A DNA stretch of 10,864 nucleotides, from NCBI GenBank assembly GCA_020355945.1, contig CP070627.1, positions 6,977,754 through 6,988,617 of the forward strand, given 5' to 3'. This document shows, in pieces, positions 1-6,320 of this stretch (position 1 is the stretch's first letter; each line of letters opens with the position of its first letter). Under the pieces are notes generated by a model. The model saw only the letters and a program-made list of their open reading frames with translations, made no database searches and was not told where the DNA came from. This stretch comes from Candidatus Aminicenantota bacterium (GTDB lineage Bacteria; Acidobacteriota; Aminicenantia; UBA2199). A program made the translations under genes and the position numbers.

Positions 1-49
1 ACATGGTTCACATGGTTCACATGGTTCACATGGTTCACATATGGTTCAC
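1..49. repeat. 9-bp tandem repeat at left edge
   Basis: Four consecutive copies of ACATGGTTC are followed by a variant with a 2-bp insertion (ACATATGGTTC) and then AC. Read on the minus strand the unit is GTGAACCAT. The array touches the window edge, so its full length is unknown. Its innermost copy supplies the TGA stop codon of the transposase gene beside it. Short tandem repeats with units of 7 to 9 bp are known in many bacterial genomes and usually vary in copy number between strains; no function can be read from the sequence. Confidence 0.9.
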
Positions 50-1770
50 GGAGCATTACTCATTATGCATGAAGACTTCAGTAGTTTGGTAACGATTTTT
101 TTTATTTCAATCGGTTTTGCCGTCCATATTGCCCATATAAATTGATAGATGTTTATTTTTTTTAACTGGGCGGTGGCAATAACCGAATTCATGGTGGTAA
201 AATAGTAAGCCCCTTGTGGCGTACGATTTCCAAAAGTTATTTTTCTTAAAATGACCGAATGTCGAAGGGCTCTTTCTGCCCTGTTATTATGATACTCCAC
301 CTCAGCATGGTCTAAAAATCTTAGGAGGTCATCCTGGTATTTGCCGATTCGTTTTATCAATGTGTTTGTCTTTTGATTCTGCGAATCTAATTGGTTAAGG
401 TTTTTTAATCTATCTTTCAGTTCCCTTTTGGCTTCAGCTCTTTGGCAGGCATCTTCTATTTTTTTTGCTTCTTGCCCTTTTTGGATAATTTCTTTTATTC
501 CAGCTTCCAGTTGAACAAGGACCTTATCCTCTGGTGAGACTTCCAATTCGTCTCTAATGTCTCCCATTAAATGAAAAAGACAGCGCTGAGTTTTTGGCAA
601 AAAATTATAAGCGGCATAAAAATCAGAATGAACCACACCGGGAAAATCCTCCCCTAAAATAGATTTAGGAACTTTAGAACCACGGCTCTTATCCAGGTGG
701 AAATATGCCAACATTTTGTTACAGAAAACCCACAGATACCAATTCTGACCATCCATCCTCCAACCGGTCTCATCGGCATGGAGGGACTCCTGCTCTCGAA
801 CTCTGTATTCAATACCTTTATATATTGGCTCCATTTTTTGGCTGATTCGATTGATAATCCCCAGGGCTCCTGAAGCAGTAAGCGATATTTGCAGGCCAGT
901 GGTACTAAATGAACTCAATTTCCTGTAAGGCGCTCCCATTTGATGTCTTAGCAGAGTAAGCAGGGCAGCCAAATTCGGACCGATTTCAACAGGAGGTCCC
1001 TTTAACGCTTCCGGTTTAATAACAGTTGAATAGCAATGAAGACAAATACCTTCCATATAGCGCCTTTCAGTTACTATCTTGACCACAGGCGGTGTATCTT
1101 CAATATATTTGCTGATAAATCCCCGGGTTACTGCTATGTCGGCATTCCCACATTCCGAGCAACTACAAGGAGGTGGTATGATTTCAACTTTATCAACTTT
1201 ATCCGGGATAGGACGGGTACGCCCCTTATGGCCCAGTGGCGCCCCTCGCTTTTTAGGTATCTTAAGTTCGCCCTCGCCCTCACTTTCACTTTTGGCCTTC
1301 TTGCCCTGGCAATCTTTGGACGTGGTTTTTTCTTCTTCATCCTCTTCATCATCATTAGAGATTGCGGATTGCAATTTTTTCTGATTGGCTACCCCCAATA
1401 TCTTTTGAAGCTGTCCTAACAACCTCTTCTTATCCTTAAGCAGTTGCCCAACCTCACTGTGAAGATTTTCATTCTCCTTCTTTAATCTCTTATTCTCTTT
1501 GGTCAAAAAATCATTTTGCATTCCCATTAAAGCAAAGCACGTTCGAAGCCAATCCAATCTATCTTTAAATATTTTGTTCTGAGCTCTATATTCCTTTTCA
1601 TTGACGGGAGTATATTGGGGATTGTAAACTCCACTTCCCTTTAAACGAGAGGCTGAGCTTTCAAGCCGGTTAAATTCTTTTTTTATATTTTCATAAGATG
1701 ACCGGGAAAGCAAAGGCCTAAGTTGCTCCAGCTCTTCAAAAGTCAGTCCAATAAAATCTGAATTACTCAT
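46..1770 (-). CDS. tnpC: IS66-family transposase (TnpC-like)
   Basis: This 574-residue DDE transposase is of the IS66 type and would catalyse cut-and-paste movement of its element. An N-terminal helical region and a coiled coil (about 60-125) lead into an acidic and then basic linker (140-185). A zinc-binding motif follows, with C204/C207 and C243/C246 (zf-IS66). The catalytic domain shows D333 in HADETGWR, D383 in HSDFYAAY and E499 in NNRAERALR. All three catalytic residues are present, so the enzyme looks intact. No tnpA or tnpB accompanies it, unlike complete IS66 elements. The ATG lies in the last unit of a 7-bp repeat array; upstream repeat ATGs in any frame run quickly into TGA or TAA, so this start is the only usable one. 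There is no strong Shine-Dalgarno, only the GAG of neighbouring repeat units. The last residues (MSNAP) are encoded by a stray copy of the same 7-mer running into the 9-bp repeat. Confidence 0.93.
   Translation of the reverse strand: MSNSDFIGLTFEELEQLRPLLSRSSYENIKKEFNRLESSASRLKGSGVYNPQYTPVNEKEYRAQNKIFKDRLDWLRTCFALMGMQNDFLTKENKRLKKENENLHSEVGQLLKDKKRLLGQLQKILGVANQKKLQSAISNDDEEDEEEKTTSKDCQGKKAKSESEGEGELKIPKKRGAPLGHKGRTRPIPDKVDKVEIIPPPCSCSECGNADIAVTRGFISKYIEDTPPVVKIVTERRYMEGICLHCYSTVIKPEALKGPPVEIGPNLAALLTLLRHQMGAPYRKLSSFSTTGLQISLTASGALGIINRISQKMEPIYKGIEYRVREQESLHADETGWRMDGQNWYLWVFCNKMLAYFHLDKSRGSKVPKSILGEDFPGVVHSDFYAAYNFLPKTQRCLFHLMGDIRDELEVSPEDKVLVQLEAGIKEIIQKGQEAKKIEDACQRAEAKRELKDRLKNLNQLDSQNQKTNTLIKRIGKYQDDLLRFLDHAEVEYHNNRAERALRHSVILRKITFGNRTPQGAYYFTTMNSVIATAQLKKINIYQFIWAIWTAKPIEIKKIVTKLLKSSCIMSNAP
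57..63 (-). repeat. stray single copy of the ATGAGTA 7-mer
   Basis: One copy of the 7-mer that is arrayed upstream of the transposase also occurs at its 3' end, where it encodes the M-S of the C-terminal MSNAP. The transposase is thus bracketed by the same short motif at both ends, in the same orientation. This may be chance, or a trace of how the gene was inserted or copied. Confidence 0.6.
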
Positions 1771-1833
1771 TACTCATTGCTCATTACTCATTACTCATTA
1801 CTCATTGCTCATTGCTCATTGCTCATTGCTCAT
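1764..1833. repeat. 7-bp tandem repeat array (ten units)
   Basis: Ten contiguous 7-bp units read T(A/G)CTCAT on the plus strand, that is ATGAG(T/C)A on the minus strand, with five of each variant. The array fills nearly all of the 71-bp gap between the DruA-family gene and the transposase, both on the minus strand, and its last unit carries the transposase ATG. Every unit contains ATG and an overlapping TGA, and neighbouring units create TAA in the shifted frame, so the array is a run of overlapping start and stop codons. Because 7 is not a multiple of 3, each gain or loss of a unit shifts the phase between the two genes. Confidence 0.95.
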
Positions 1834-1841
1834 GTAAGCGA

Positions 1842-2741
1842 TCAAATACAAATAGTCAAATGCTTCCTGAAATTCCTAACCAGGGGGAACACATAAACAT
1901 CTTTGACTGGAACTTTAAGATTCTTATATCGATCATTACGACTACGACCAGCAGTTTGCCCAACACATATCCAATTGGCGGTTTTATAACTGGTTCCCAA
2001 AAATCGGTCCCTTTCAACAAAGGTCTCCAACAGATAAATTTCATGGCCATATTTTTTTCCCCAATCCAAACCGATTCGACCACATATACGGCCTAATATG
2101 TGACTGGCCAAATTGTAGACCCGAACCCAGGGTAATATTAAAAATCGCATGTTATTGGTGATATAATTAACATTACGTTGACGGGTACTGGCATCCCAAC
2201 CGATAAACTCATCCCGGCAAGACACTTTCCAGGCTGATGAACCAAAAAGCAAACAACACAATGGGCGATTAAAGCGGTCCAAAACCAGATACTTTAGATT
2301 TTCTCCTACCGCGCCTTTATAGCTCAGATAATGATATTTAAACAGTAAAAAATCAAATAGGGGTTGATAACCTGGATGTGAATCCTTGCTAATGCTAATG
2401 ATTTCAAGGGGTCTTAATTCTTTCAGATCACATTCTATCGGATCAACCGAATGAAGTACCGGTTCAACCACTTTTGTCATCATCCGGTTAGGCGACTTTC
2501 GGCGTCGAGCGGGGAGTTTGATATATCCTAATTGGTCCAGTTTGAGTAACAGCGAACGACAGGCCATGTCTTTGAGTTGACCTCTTGGATTTCTCCAATC
2601 CCATATTTTACTTAAATGAATTGATAACCTCCATCGGCTCCAATAGGGATGTTCAGCGATGAGGGTTCTAATTTCATCTATCTCTTTCCTCGTTATAAGG
2701 CGACCTTGAACTTGAGTGATCAATTTATTTTCATTTACCAT
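1842..2741 (-). CDS. DUF4338 / DruA-family protein, stand-alone
   Basis: This 299-residue protein belongs to the DUF4338 family, which databases often name Druantia anti-phage system protein DruA. The family pattern is visible along its length: KYHYLSYKGAVGENLKYLV (135-153), FGSSAWK (166-172), IGWD (180-183), the NNMRFLILPWVRVYNLAS stretch (196-213), DW...YG (226-232), LLETFVERDRFLGTSYKTAN (237-256) and VGQTAGR (260-266). It is near full length. Known Druantia loci carry further genes including the helicase DruE; none is here. The neighbour downstream is an IS66-type transposase in the same orientation, so a mobile-element role is at least as likely as defence. No Shine-Dalgarno precedes the ATG, and a candidate -10 (TATAGT) ends 5 bp before it, suggesting a leaderless transcript. 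Family assignment is firm; function is not known from sequence. Confidence 0.88.
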   Translation of the reverse strand: MVNENKLITQVQGRLITRKEIDEIRTLIAEHPYWSRWRLSIHLSKIWDWRNPRGQLKDMACRSLLLKLDQLGYIKLPARRRKSPNRMMTKVVEPVLHSVDPIECDLKELRPLEIISISKDSHPGYQPLFDFLLFKYHYLSYKGAVGENLKYLVLDRFNRPLCCLLFGSSAWKVSCRDEFIGWDASTRQRNVNYITNNMRFLILPWVRVYNLASHILGRICGRIGLDWGKKYGHEIYLLETFVERDRFLGTSYKTANWICVGQTAGRSRNDRYKNLKVPVKDVYVFPLVRNFRKHLTICI

Positions 2742-2746
2742 AGAAT

Positions 2747-2775
2747 ACTATAGCACACTTCAAATTAAGAGTCCA
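2747..2775 (-). promoter_or_regulatory. candidate promoter of the DruA-family gene
   Basis: On the minus strand TGGACT (-35, 4 of 6 consensus bases) is followed by a 17-bp spacer and TATAGT (-10, 5 of 6). The -10 ends 5 bp before the ATG, so transcription would begin at or within a base of the start codon. The -35 match is weak, so this is a moderate call by itself; it gains weight from the same arrangement at other genes in the window. Confidence 0.5.
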
Positions 2776-2781
2776 GACTTA

Positions 2782-2810
2782 TTGCAATTTTTTTTAAATT
2801 TTGTTATAAT
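2782..2810 (+). promoter_or_regulatory. orphan sigma-70-type promoter
   Basis: TTGCAA, a 17-bp spacer and a perfect TATAAT point rightward, divergent from the DruA-family gene. No start codon or open frame begins where transcription would start (about 2817), and the next gene lies on the opposite strand. It could drive a small RNA, be antisense to the membrane-protein gene, or be left over from a deleted gene. The stretch is very AT-rich, so a chance match is possible. Confidence 0.5.
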
Positions 2811-2941
2811 TTTTTCAACAAGCAGTAGAAACTTCTAACCAAAAGTACCCAGCTTAACTGTTACGGTGCCGGTCATGGGGGTAAGTGGGGACGGTGCGTT
2901 GAAATGTTGAAATGTTTTCATTCTTGACAGGAGAAGTAGTG

Positions 2942-2982
2942 GTGCCAGGTAAATTGATTTGGTTCCAGGCAAAATTCTTTAT
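2942..2982 (+). repeat. imperfect direct repeat, (T)CCAGG(T/C)AAA type
   Basis: Two near-copies, GTGCCAGGTAAATTGATT and GTTCCAGGCAAAATTCTT, lie about 22 bp apart. Related strings occur at about 3531-3541 (GACAGGTAAATT) and 8907-8919 (GGTGCCAGGCCAG). This suggests a short dispersed intergenic motif in this genome. It is too short for any functional call. Confidence 0.4.
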
Positions 2983-3027
2983 CGCCTTCTCTTTCTATTT
3001 CTCCTTTTCTTCAACATCCTTGCTTTC

Positions 3028-3474
3028 TTACTGGTAATATACTTTTCCCTTTTCCCTTTCCAGGGAGGCCATCAATCGGTGGTAGGCAATAACAATAATA
3101 AGAGTATTCCCATAAGCCCATGTGCAGAAGGCTGTAACGGAAAAAATCCAGAAAGGCGTTGTAAAATAGACATGATCTTTCCAGAATATATGTGCAAAAG
3201 AGATAATCAGGCCCATCAATGTGGCTGCGCAGATCCATACGATGGAAATTCTAAACATGGTTGGTTTCCACCGGATAAAGAGAAGCAGCAGACCCAGGGC
3301 ACAAATCGCCAGTTCACGACCAGGGGGGTGGATAACAAAATTCCTGGTAATCCCGTGAATAAAAAGCCAGGGGAATACCTGCATTATCCCGCGTGAAATA
3401 AAGGTAGCCGCAAAAGTTATGCGTAAAACTTGTTCACGATTGGCCCGCACATAATCCTGTACTTTTTCTATCAT
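3028..3474 (-). CDS. small multi-pass membrane protein, unknown family
   Basis: A 148-residue hydrophobic protein that I do not recognise. Hydrophobic stretches suggest about four membrane segments, near residues 18-40, 53-69, 75-97 and 105-131, separated by short charged loops (KPTMFR; WKDH), with a basic C-terminus (HRLMASLEREKGK) that would stay in the cytoplasm. The N-terminal 17 residues are polar and amphipathic. The ATG at 3474 is preceded by a short AGG and by a promoter-like sequence whose -10 ends 9 bp upstream, which supports this start. The overlapping plus-strand frame at 2959-3396 is judged a shadow. The gene stands alone: the DruA-family gene downstream is on the same strand but has its own promoter and a gap of about 290 bp. 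Confidence 0.65.
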   Translation of the reverse strand: MIEKVQDYVRANREQVLRITFAATFISRGIMQVFPWLFIHGITRNFVIHPPGRELAICALGLLLLFIRWKPTMFRISIVWICAATLMGLIISFAHIFWKDHVYFTTPFWIFSVTAFCTWAYGNTLIIVIAYHRLMASLEREKGKVYYQ

Positions 3475-3483
3475 AAGCCTGAT

Positions 3484-3512
3484 AGTCTACCAAATAACGG
3501 TTGAAGAGTCAA
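3484..3512 (-). promoter_or_regulatory. candidate promoter of the membrane-protein gene
   Basis: On the minus strand TTGACT (5 of 6), a 17-bp spacer and TAGACT (4 of 6) lead to ATG after 9 bp, leaving a leader of only a few nucleotides with a minimal AGG. The -10 is weak. Confidence 0.45.
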
Positions 3513-3573
3513 TGGGAATGAGGAATGGAGACAGGTAAATTTTTTCCCCCCATGGTGAAATTTGATATATTAG

Positions 3574-3666
3574 GCTATTTTACCCGGTACCGCATCCAAA
3601 ATCAAAGCCTTATTAGAAGAAGACATCAAGATGAATGAAGAGTCCCCTGGGGAAAAAGATGAATAA
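3574..3666 (+). pseudogene. possible coding remnant
   Basis: Within the 367-bp gap 3475-3841 a short frame without a start codon reads LPGTASKIKALLEEDIK and then a polar tail to a TAA stop. Its composition looks like the C-terminal helix of a real protein, but it is only about 30 codons and I do not recognise it. A second scrap follows 18 bp later. The rest of the gap shows nothing I can identify apart from the promoter at its right end. Confidence 0.25.
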
Positions 3667-3684
3667 CAAAAAGGTGAGGGTTGA

Positions 3685-3759
3685 TTGGTAACCGCCCCCG
3701 GTACCTTCAATGATTATGATTTCCAGGAATTGAAACAGTGGCTTCCCCTTGAAGATTGA
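3685..3759 (+). pseudogene. second possible coding remnant
   Basis: A 24-codon frame opening with TTG reads VTAPGTFNDYDFQELKQWLP and ends a few residues later at TGA. Both this scrap and the preceding one begin with a Pro-Gly-Thr encoded by CCCGGTACC or CCCCGGTACC, so they may share an origin or may just share this palindrome-containing string. No family is recognised and no Shine-Dalgarno is present. Confidence 0.22.
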
Positions 3760-3806
3760 ATTTTGCCAATGTCAAAATGAGAATTTCTGCTCCTTTGCCT
3801 TGGGGA

Positions 3807-3835
3807 TTGCAATTTAGCTGTAACCGGGCTATAAT
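3807..3835 (+). promoter_or_regulatory. promoter of the phosphodiesterase gene (leaderless)
   Basis: TTGCAA (5 of 6), a 17-bp spacer and a perfect TATAAT are followed by 6 bp (AAACCG) and then the ATG at 3842. With the usual distance from -10 to the start point, transcription would begin at the start codon itself. There is no Shine-Dalgarno, as expected for a leaderless message. Confidence 0.75.
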
Positions 3836-3841
3836 AAACCG

Positions 3842-5137
3842 ATGTTGAATGGGAAAAATCAAAAAAAACTGGCTTTAATCGGTCTCGACGGTGTATCGTT
3901 CGAGCTTTTAAAAGAATTGACCCACTGTGGTGTCATGCCTAACCTGGGGAAGCTCATTAAAAGTAAAGGCCTGGTACGCACCACCGCCCCTTTACCGGAA
4001 ATATCCCCGGTCTCCTGGACATCGCTGATGACCGGTATGAACCCCGGCCAACACAGTGTGTTTGGCTTTGCCGAGCTTGACCCGGTAAACTATTCCTACA
4101 TCCTCCCCCACTTTCCCTCCCTGCCGGTAAAACCCCTCTGGGAAGAACTTGATGGTGATTATACCTCCATCATCATCAACCTTCCCCACACCTATCCGGC
4201 CAGACCGCTAAAAGGCATCCTTGTCTCGGGTTTCGTTGCCATTGAATTGGAAAAAGCAGTATATCCGCAGCGAATTCTCCCTATCCTAAAACAGATGAAT
4301 TACATCTTTGACCCGAATTTTTCCCTGATCCCTGATAAAAAAAAGGAATTCTTAAGGGAACTGGAGCAAATTCTCGCCACCCGCTACGGATTTTTTCAAC
4401 AAGTCAGCAAAGAAAATTGGAACCTGCTGGTCTTTGTCATCACGGAAACCGACCGGATCAATCATTTTTTTTATCATTCACTGTCCCATCAAGACTCACC
4501 GTTTCATAAAGATTTCCTGCTATTTTATAAAAAAGTTGACGATATGGTGGGTGAAATCATTTTCCAGTTCGATAAAAAAGGCATTCCTTTTGTAGTGGTT
4601 TCGGACCACGGGTTTGTGCCATTGAAAAAAGAAATCTACCTGGCCCAATATTTAAAAGAATGGGGATACCTGTTCCTCGATTCCCCGGAGGATAACCCAA
4701 CCGATTTAACCGCCATGAGTCCACGCACAACTGTGTTTGCCCTGGACCCCTCCCGGATTTATCTTCATTTGAAAGAAAAATATAAAAGAGGTTGCGTTTA
4801 TAAAAATGAATATAACAAACTCAGGGAAGAGATCAAGAACCGCTTTTTGGAATTAGAGTTCCATAACCAACGTATTTTAACCAATGTATTTTTTAAAGAA
4901 GAGATTTATTGGGGTAAATTTCTTGAGAAAGCTCCGGACATGGTTTTACTGGCTAATGAGGGATTCGATCTTAAATTGGGATTGTCAAAAAAGGGTAAAA
5001 CCGGGGTCTCAAATTTCGAGGGGATGCATTCCCGACACAATGCGATCTTAGTTGATGGCTGCGGATTCCACTTAAAAGATGACACACCCATTTATGCCAT
5101 CGGTAAAGAGATAAAAAAATTCTTCAGGAACAGTTGA
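3842..5137 (+). CDS. alkaline-phosphatase-superfamily phosphodiesterase
   Basis: A 431-residue soluble hydrolase of the type I phosphodiesterase/nucleotide pyrophosphatase family (PF01663-like). The two-metal site of the family is visible: D16 in GLDG, a nucleophile region PEISPVSWTSLMTG (52-65, with S55 aligning to the usual Thr/Ser), D204 and H208 in TETDRINHF, D255 and H256 in SDHGF, and H396 in GMHSRH. The string NPGQHSVFGF (67-76) is also typical. No signal peptide or membrane segment is present, so it should act in the cytoplasm. The physiological substrate cannot be deduced; members hydrolyse nucleotides, phospholipid head groups or other phosphodiesters. The start is fixed by a consensus promoter ending 6 bp before the ATG. 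The gene is single, with no operon partner. Confidence 0.87.
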   Translation: MLNGKNQKKLALIGLDGVSFELLKELTHCGVMPNLGKLIKSKGLVRTTAPLPEISPVSWTSLMTGMNPGQHSVFGFAELDPVNYSYILPHFPSLPVKPLWEELDGDYTSIIINLPHTYPARPLKGILVSGFVAIELEKAVYPQRILPILKQMNYIFDPNFSLIPDKKKEFLRELEQILATRYGFFQQVSKENWNLLVFVITETDRINHFFYHSLSHQDSPFHKDFLLFYKKVDDMVGEIIFQFDKKGIPFVVVSDHGFVPLKKEIYLAQYLKEWGYLFLDSPEDNPTDLTAMSPRTTVFALDPSRIYLHLKEKYKRGCVYKNEYNKLREEIKNRFLELEFHNQRILTNVFFKEEIYWGKFLEKAPDMVLLANEGFDLKLGLSKKGKTGVSNFEGMHSRHNAILVDGCGFHLKDDTPIYAIGKEIKKFFRNS

Positions 5138-5227
5138 GCTGATTTCAAGAGTTTATTCGGGATATATAATGAATCTTTAAAATAACGATATCTTCCTGTG
5201 CTTTCGCGCTTCGGTTTAAAAAATTAA

Positions 5228-5256
5228 TTGACATTTTGATCTATTTTTGTTATTTT
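5228..5256 (+). promoter_or_regulatory. promoter of the AT-hook protein gene
   Basis: A perfect TTGACA -35, a 17-bp spacer and TATTTT (-10, 4 of 6) predict a leader of roughly 28 nt carrying the Shine-Dalgarno TAAGGA (5278-5283), 7 bp before the ATG at 5291. This gene therefore has a conventional leader, unlike the phosphodiesterase gene before it. Confidence 0.6.
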
Positions 5257-5290
5257 TAAATCTAATAAAAAATAAAATAAGGACAGCAGA

Positions 5291-5887
5291 ATGACACAAG
5301 ACCCGGAAATTATCGCACTTAACGATGTTTATCAAGCCCTTGAAGGGCTTAATAGCGCCCAAATAAAACGGATAATTAATTGGGTGTCCAGCAAATTTGG
5401 AGTACCTGGAAAAGAGGTGGGCGGTACGGTTACGCAGACGCCAACCCCGACACCGGTTGAAGCGGTTCAACCCGCTGCCGAACCGGTTAAAAAAAGACGC
5501 GGCAGACCTCCCAAAATTGAGCGATCAACTGCTGAGTACCTTAAGCCTGAGCAAGCAGGAATTAAAGGCATCTTGAAATATGAGACCCTTGAAGAATTAT
5601 ACTTTTCATCTCATGTAAGTACCATCTCCTCTAAAATTTTATTGGTGGCAGCTTATTTACAAGAGAAACATAATTTAAAAGATTTTAGCAGCAATGATAT
5701 TAGTTCCCGGTTGAAAAAATTAGGGCAGCGGGTGCCGAATATTTCCGCCTCCATCAATAACTTACTGGCTAAAAAGCCGCCGCTGTTAGTTCAAACGGGA
5801 AGATTAGGCGACTCCAGGCAATCCAGGAGAAAATATAGCGTCACGGAAGAAGGATTAAGAGCTGCAAGTAATTTCATAAATAAATAG
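5291..5887 (+). CDS. AT-hook and winged-helix DNA-binding protein
   Basis: A 198-residue protein with three parts. Residues 1-37 form a helical segment (VYQALEGLNSAQIKRIINWV) resembling a short oligomerisation motif. Residues 45-66 are a Pro/Thr/Ala-rich linker. Residues 67-75 (KKRRGRPPK) are a textbook AT-hook that would sit in the minor groove of AT-rich DNA. The C-terminal part (about 110-195) looks like a winged helix: helices near 113-127, 133-145 and 150-161, then a basic wing (LGDSRQSRRKYSVTEEG). It is probably a nucleoid-associated or regulatory protein. TAAGGA 7 bp upstream of the ATG and a TTGACA promoter support the start. Targets are unknown. It ends 433 bp before the convergent hydrolase gene. 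Confidence 0.7.
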   Translation: MTQDPEIIALNDVYQALEGLNSAQIKRIINWVSSKFGVPGKEVGGTVTQTPTPTPVEAVQPAAEPVKKRRGRPPKIERSTAEYLKPEQAGIKGILKYETLEELYFSSHVSTISSKILLVAAYLQEKHNLKDFSSNDISSRLKKLGQRVPNISASINNLLAKKPPLLVQTGRLGDSRQSRRKYSVTEEGLRAASNFINK

Positions 5888-6320
5888 TAACCCTGGAGAA
5901 AAAATTCCCTCCCCCCCCTCCCACATACCAACAGGTCACACCACCATTGGGTTTATACCTCACTACCGTACCAAACATAAAACATAAAGATATACGGGTA
6001 AACTCTATCCAATTGGAAACCAAAAATCAAGACCCAATTTGTAACTTTTTCCCGGAAGGACTTAATGATAATAATTCCAAATGTTAAATTTATTTTTTAA
6101 TTTATTTTTAACAATATTGAGTTGAAAAAATAGAACCTTGTCATCCATGAAAACCATTGATATATATGCTTTTTAATGGTTAAGACATTTATTGTTGTTG
6201 TTTTTTAACTTTTTTCAAAATGGCACAATTGAGGTATTTTTTTGTAATTTGGTAAATTAAATTACCTGTCCACCTTACATGTCTAAAGTTCACTTCCTTC
6301 TGTCTATTGTTTAGATAGAT
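5888..6320. other. 433-bp convergent intergenic region, no gene seen
   Basis: No credible reading frame, RNA gene or clear terminator is visible between the two convergent genes. It contains a C-rich tract (about 5908-5925), long T and A runs, an imperfect stem AACCATT/AATGGTT with a 16-nt loop (6152-6181) and a weak stem GTAATTT/AAATTAC (6244-6265). Neither stem is followed by a proper T-run. Confidence 0.5.

Noticed and set aside
1036..1419. Plus-strand and alternative minus-strand frames inside the transposase
   Set aside because: They are shadows of the acidic/basic linker region of the IS66 transposase, with low-complexity Ser, Phe or Lys/Arg runs and no initiation signals.
1834..1840. 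GTAAGCG as a possible IS66-type terminal repeat
   Set aside because: IS66 ends often begin with GTAA, but no matching inverted partner (CGCTTAC) was found, and the orientation would exclude the transposase.
1842..2741. A Druantia defence system
   Set aside because: Only the DruA-family protein is present; no DruE helicase or other Druantia gene lies within 8 kb to the right or in the sequence to the left.
2959..3396. Plus-strand 145-residue frame with a hydrophobic N-terminus
   Set aside because: It lies antisense to the membrane-protein frame. Its body is rich in Asn, Gly, Lys and Pro without pattern, and the opposite frame has well-formed membrane segments, a promoter and a short ribosome site.
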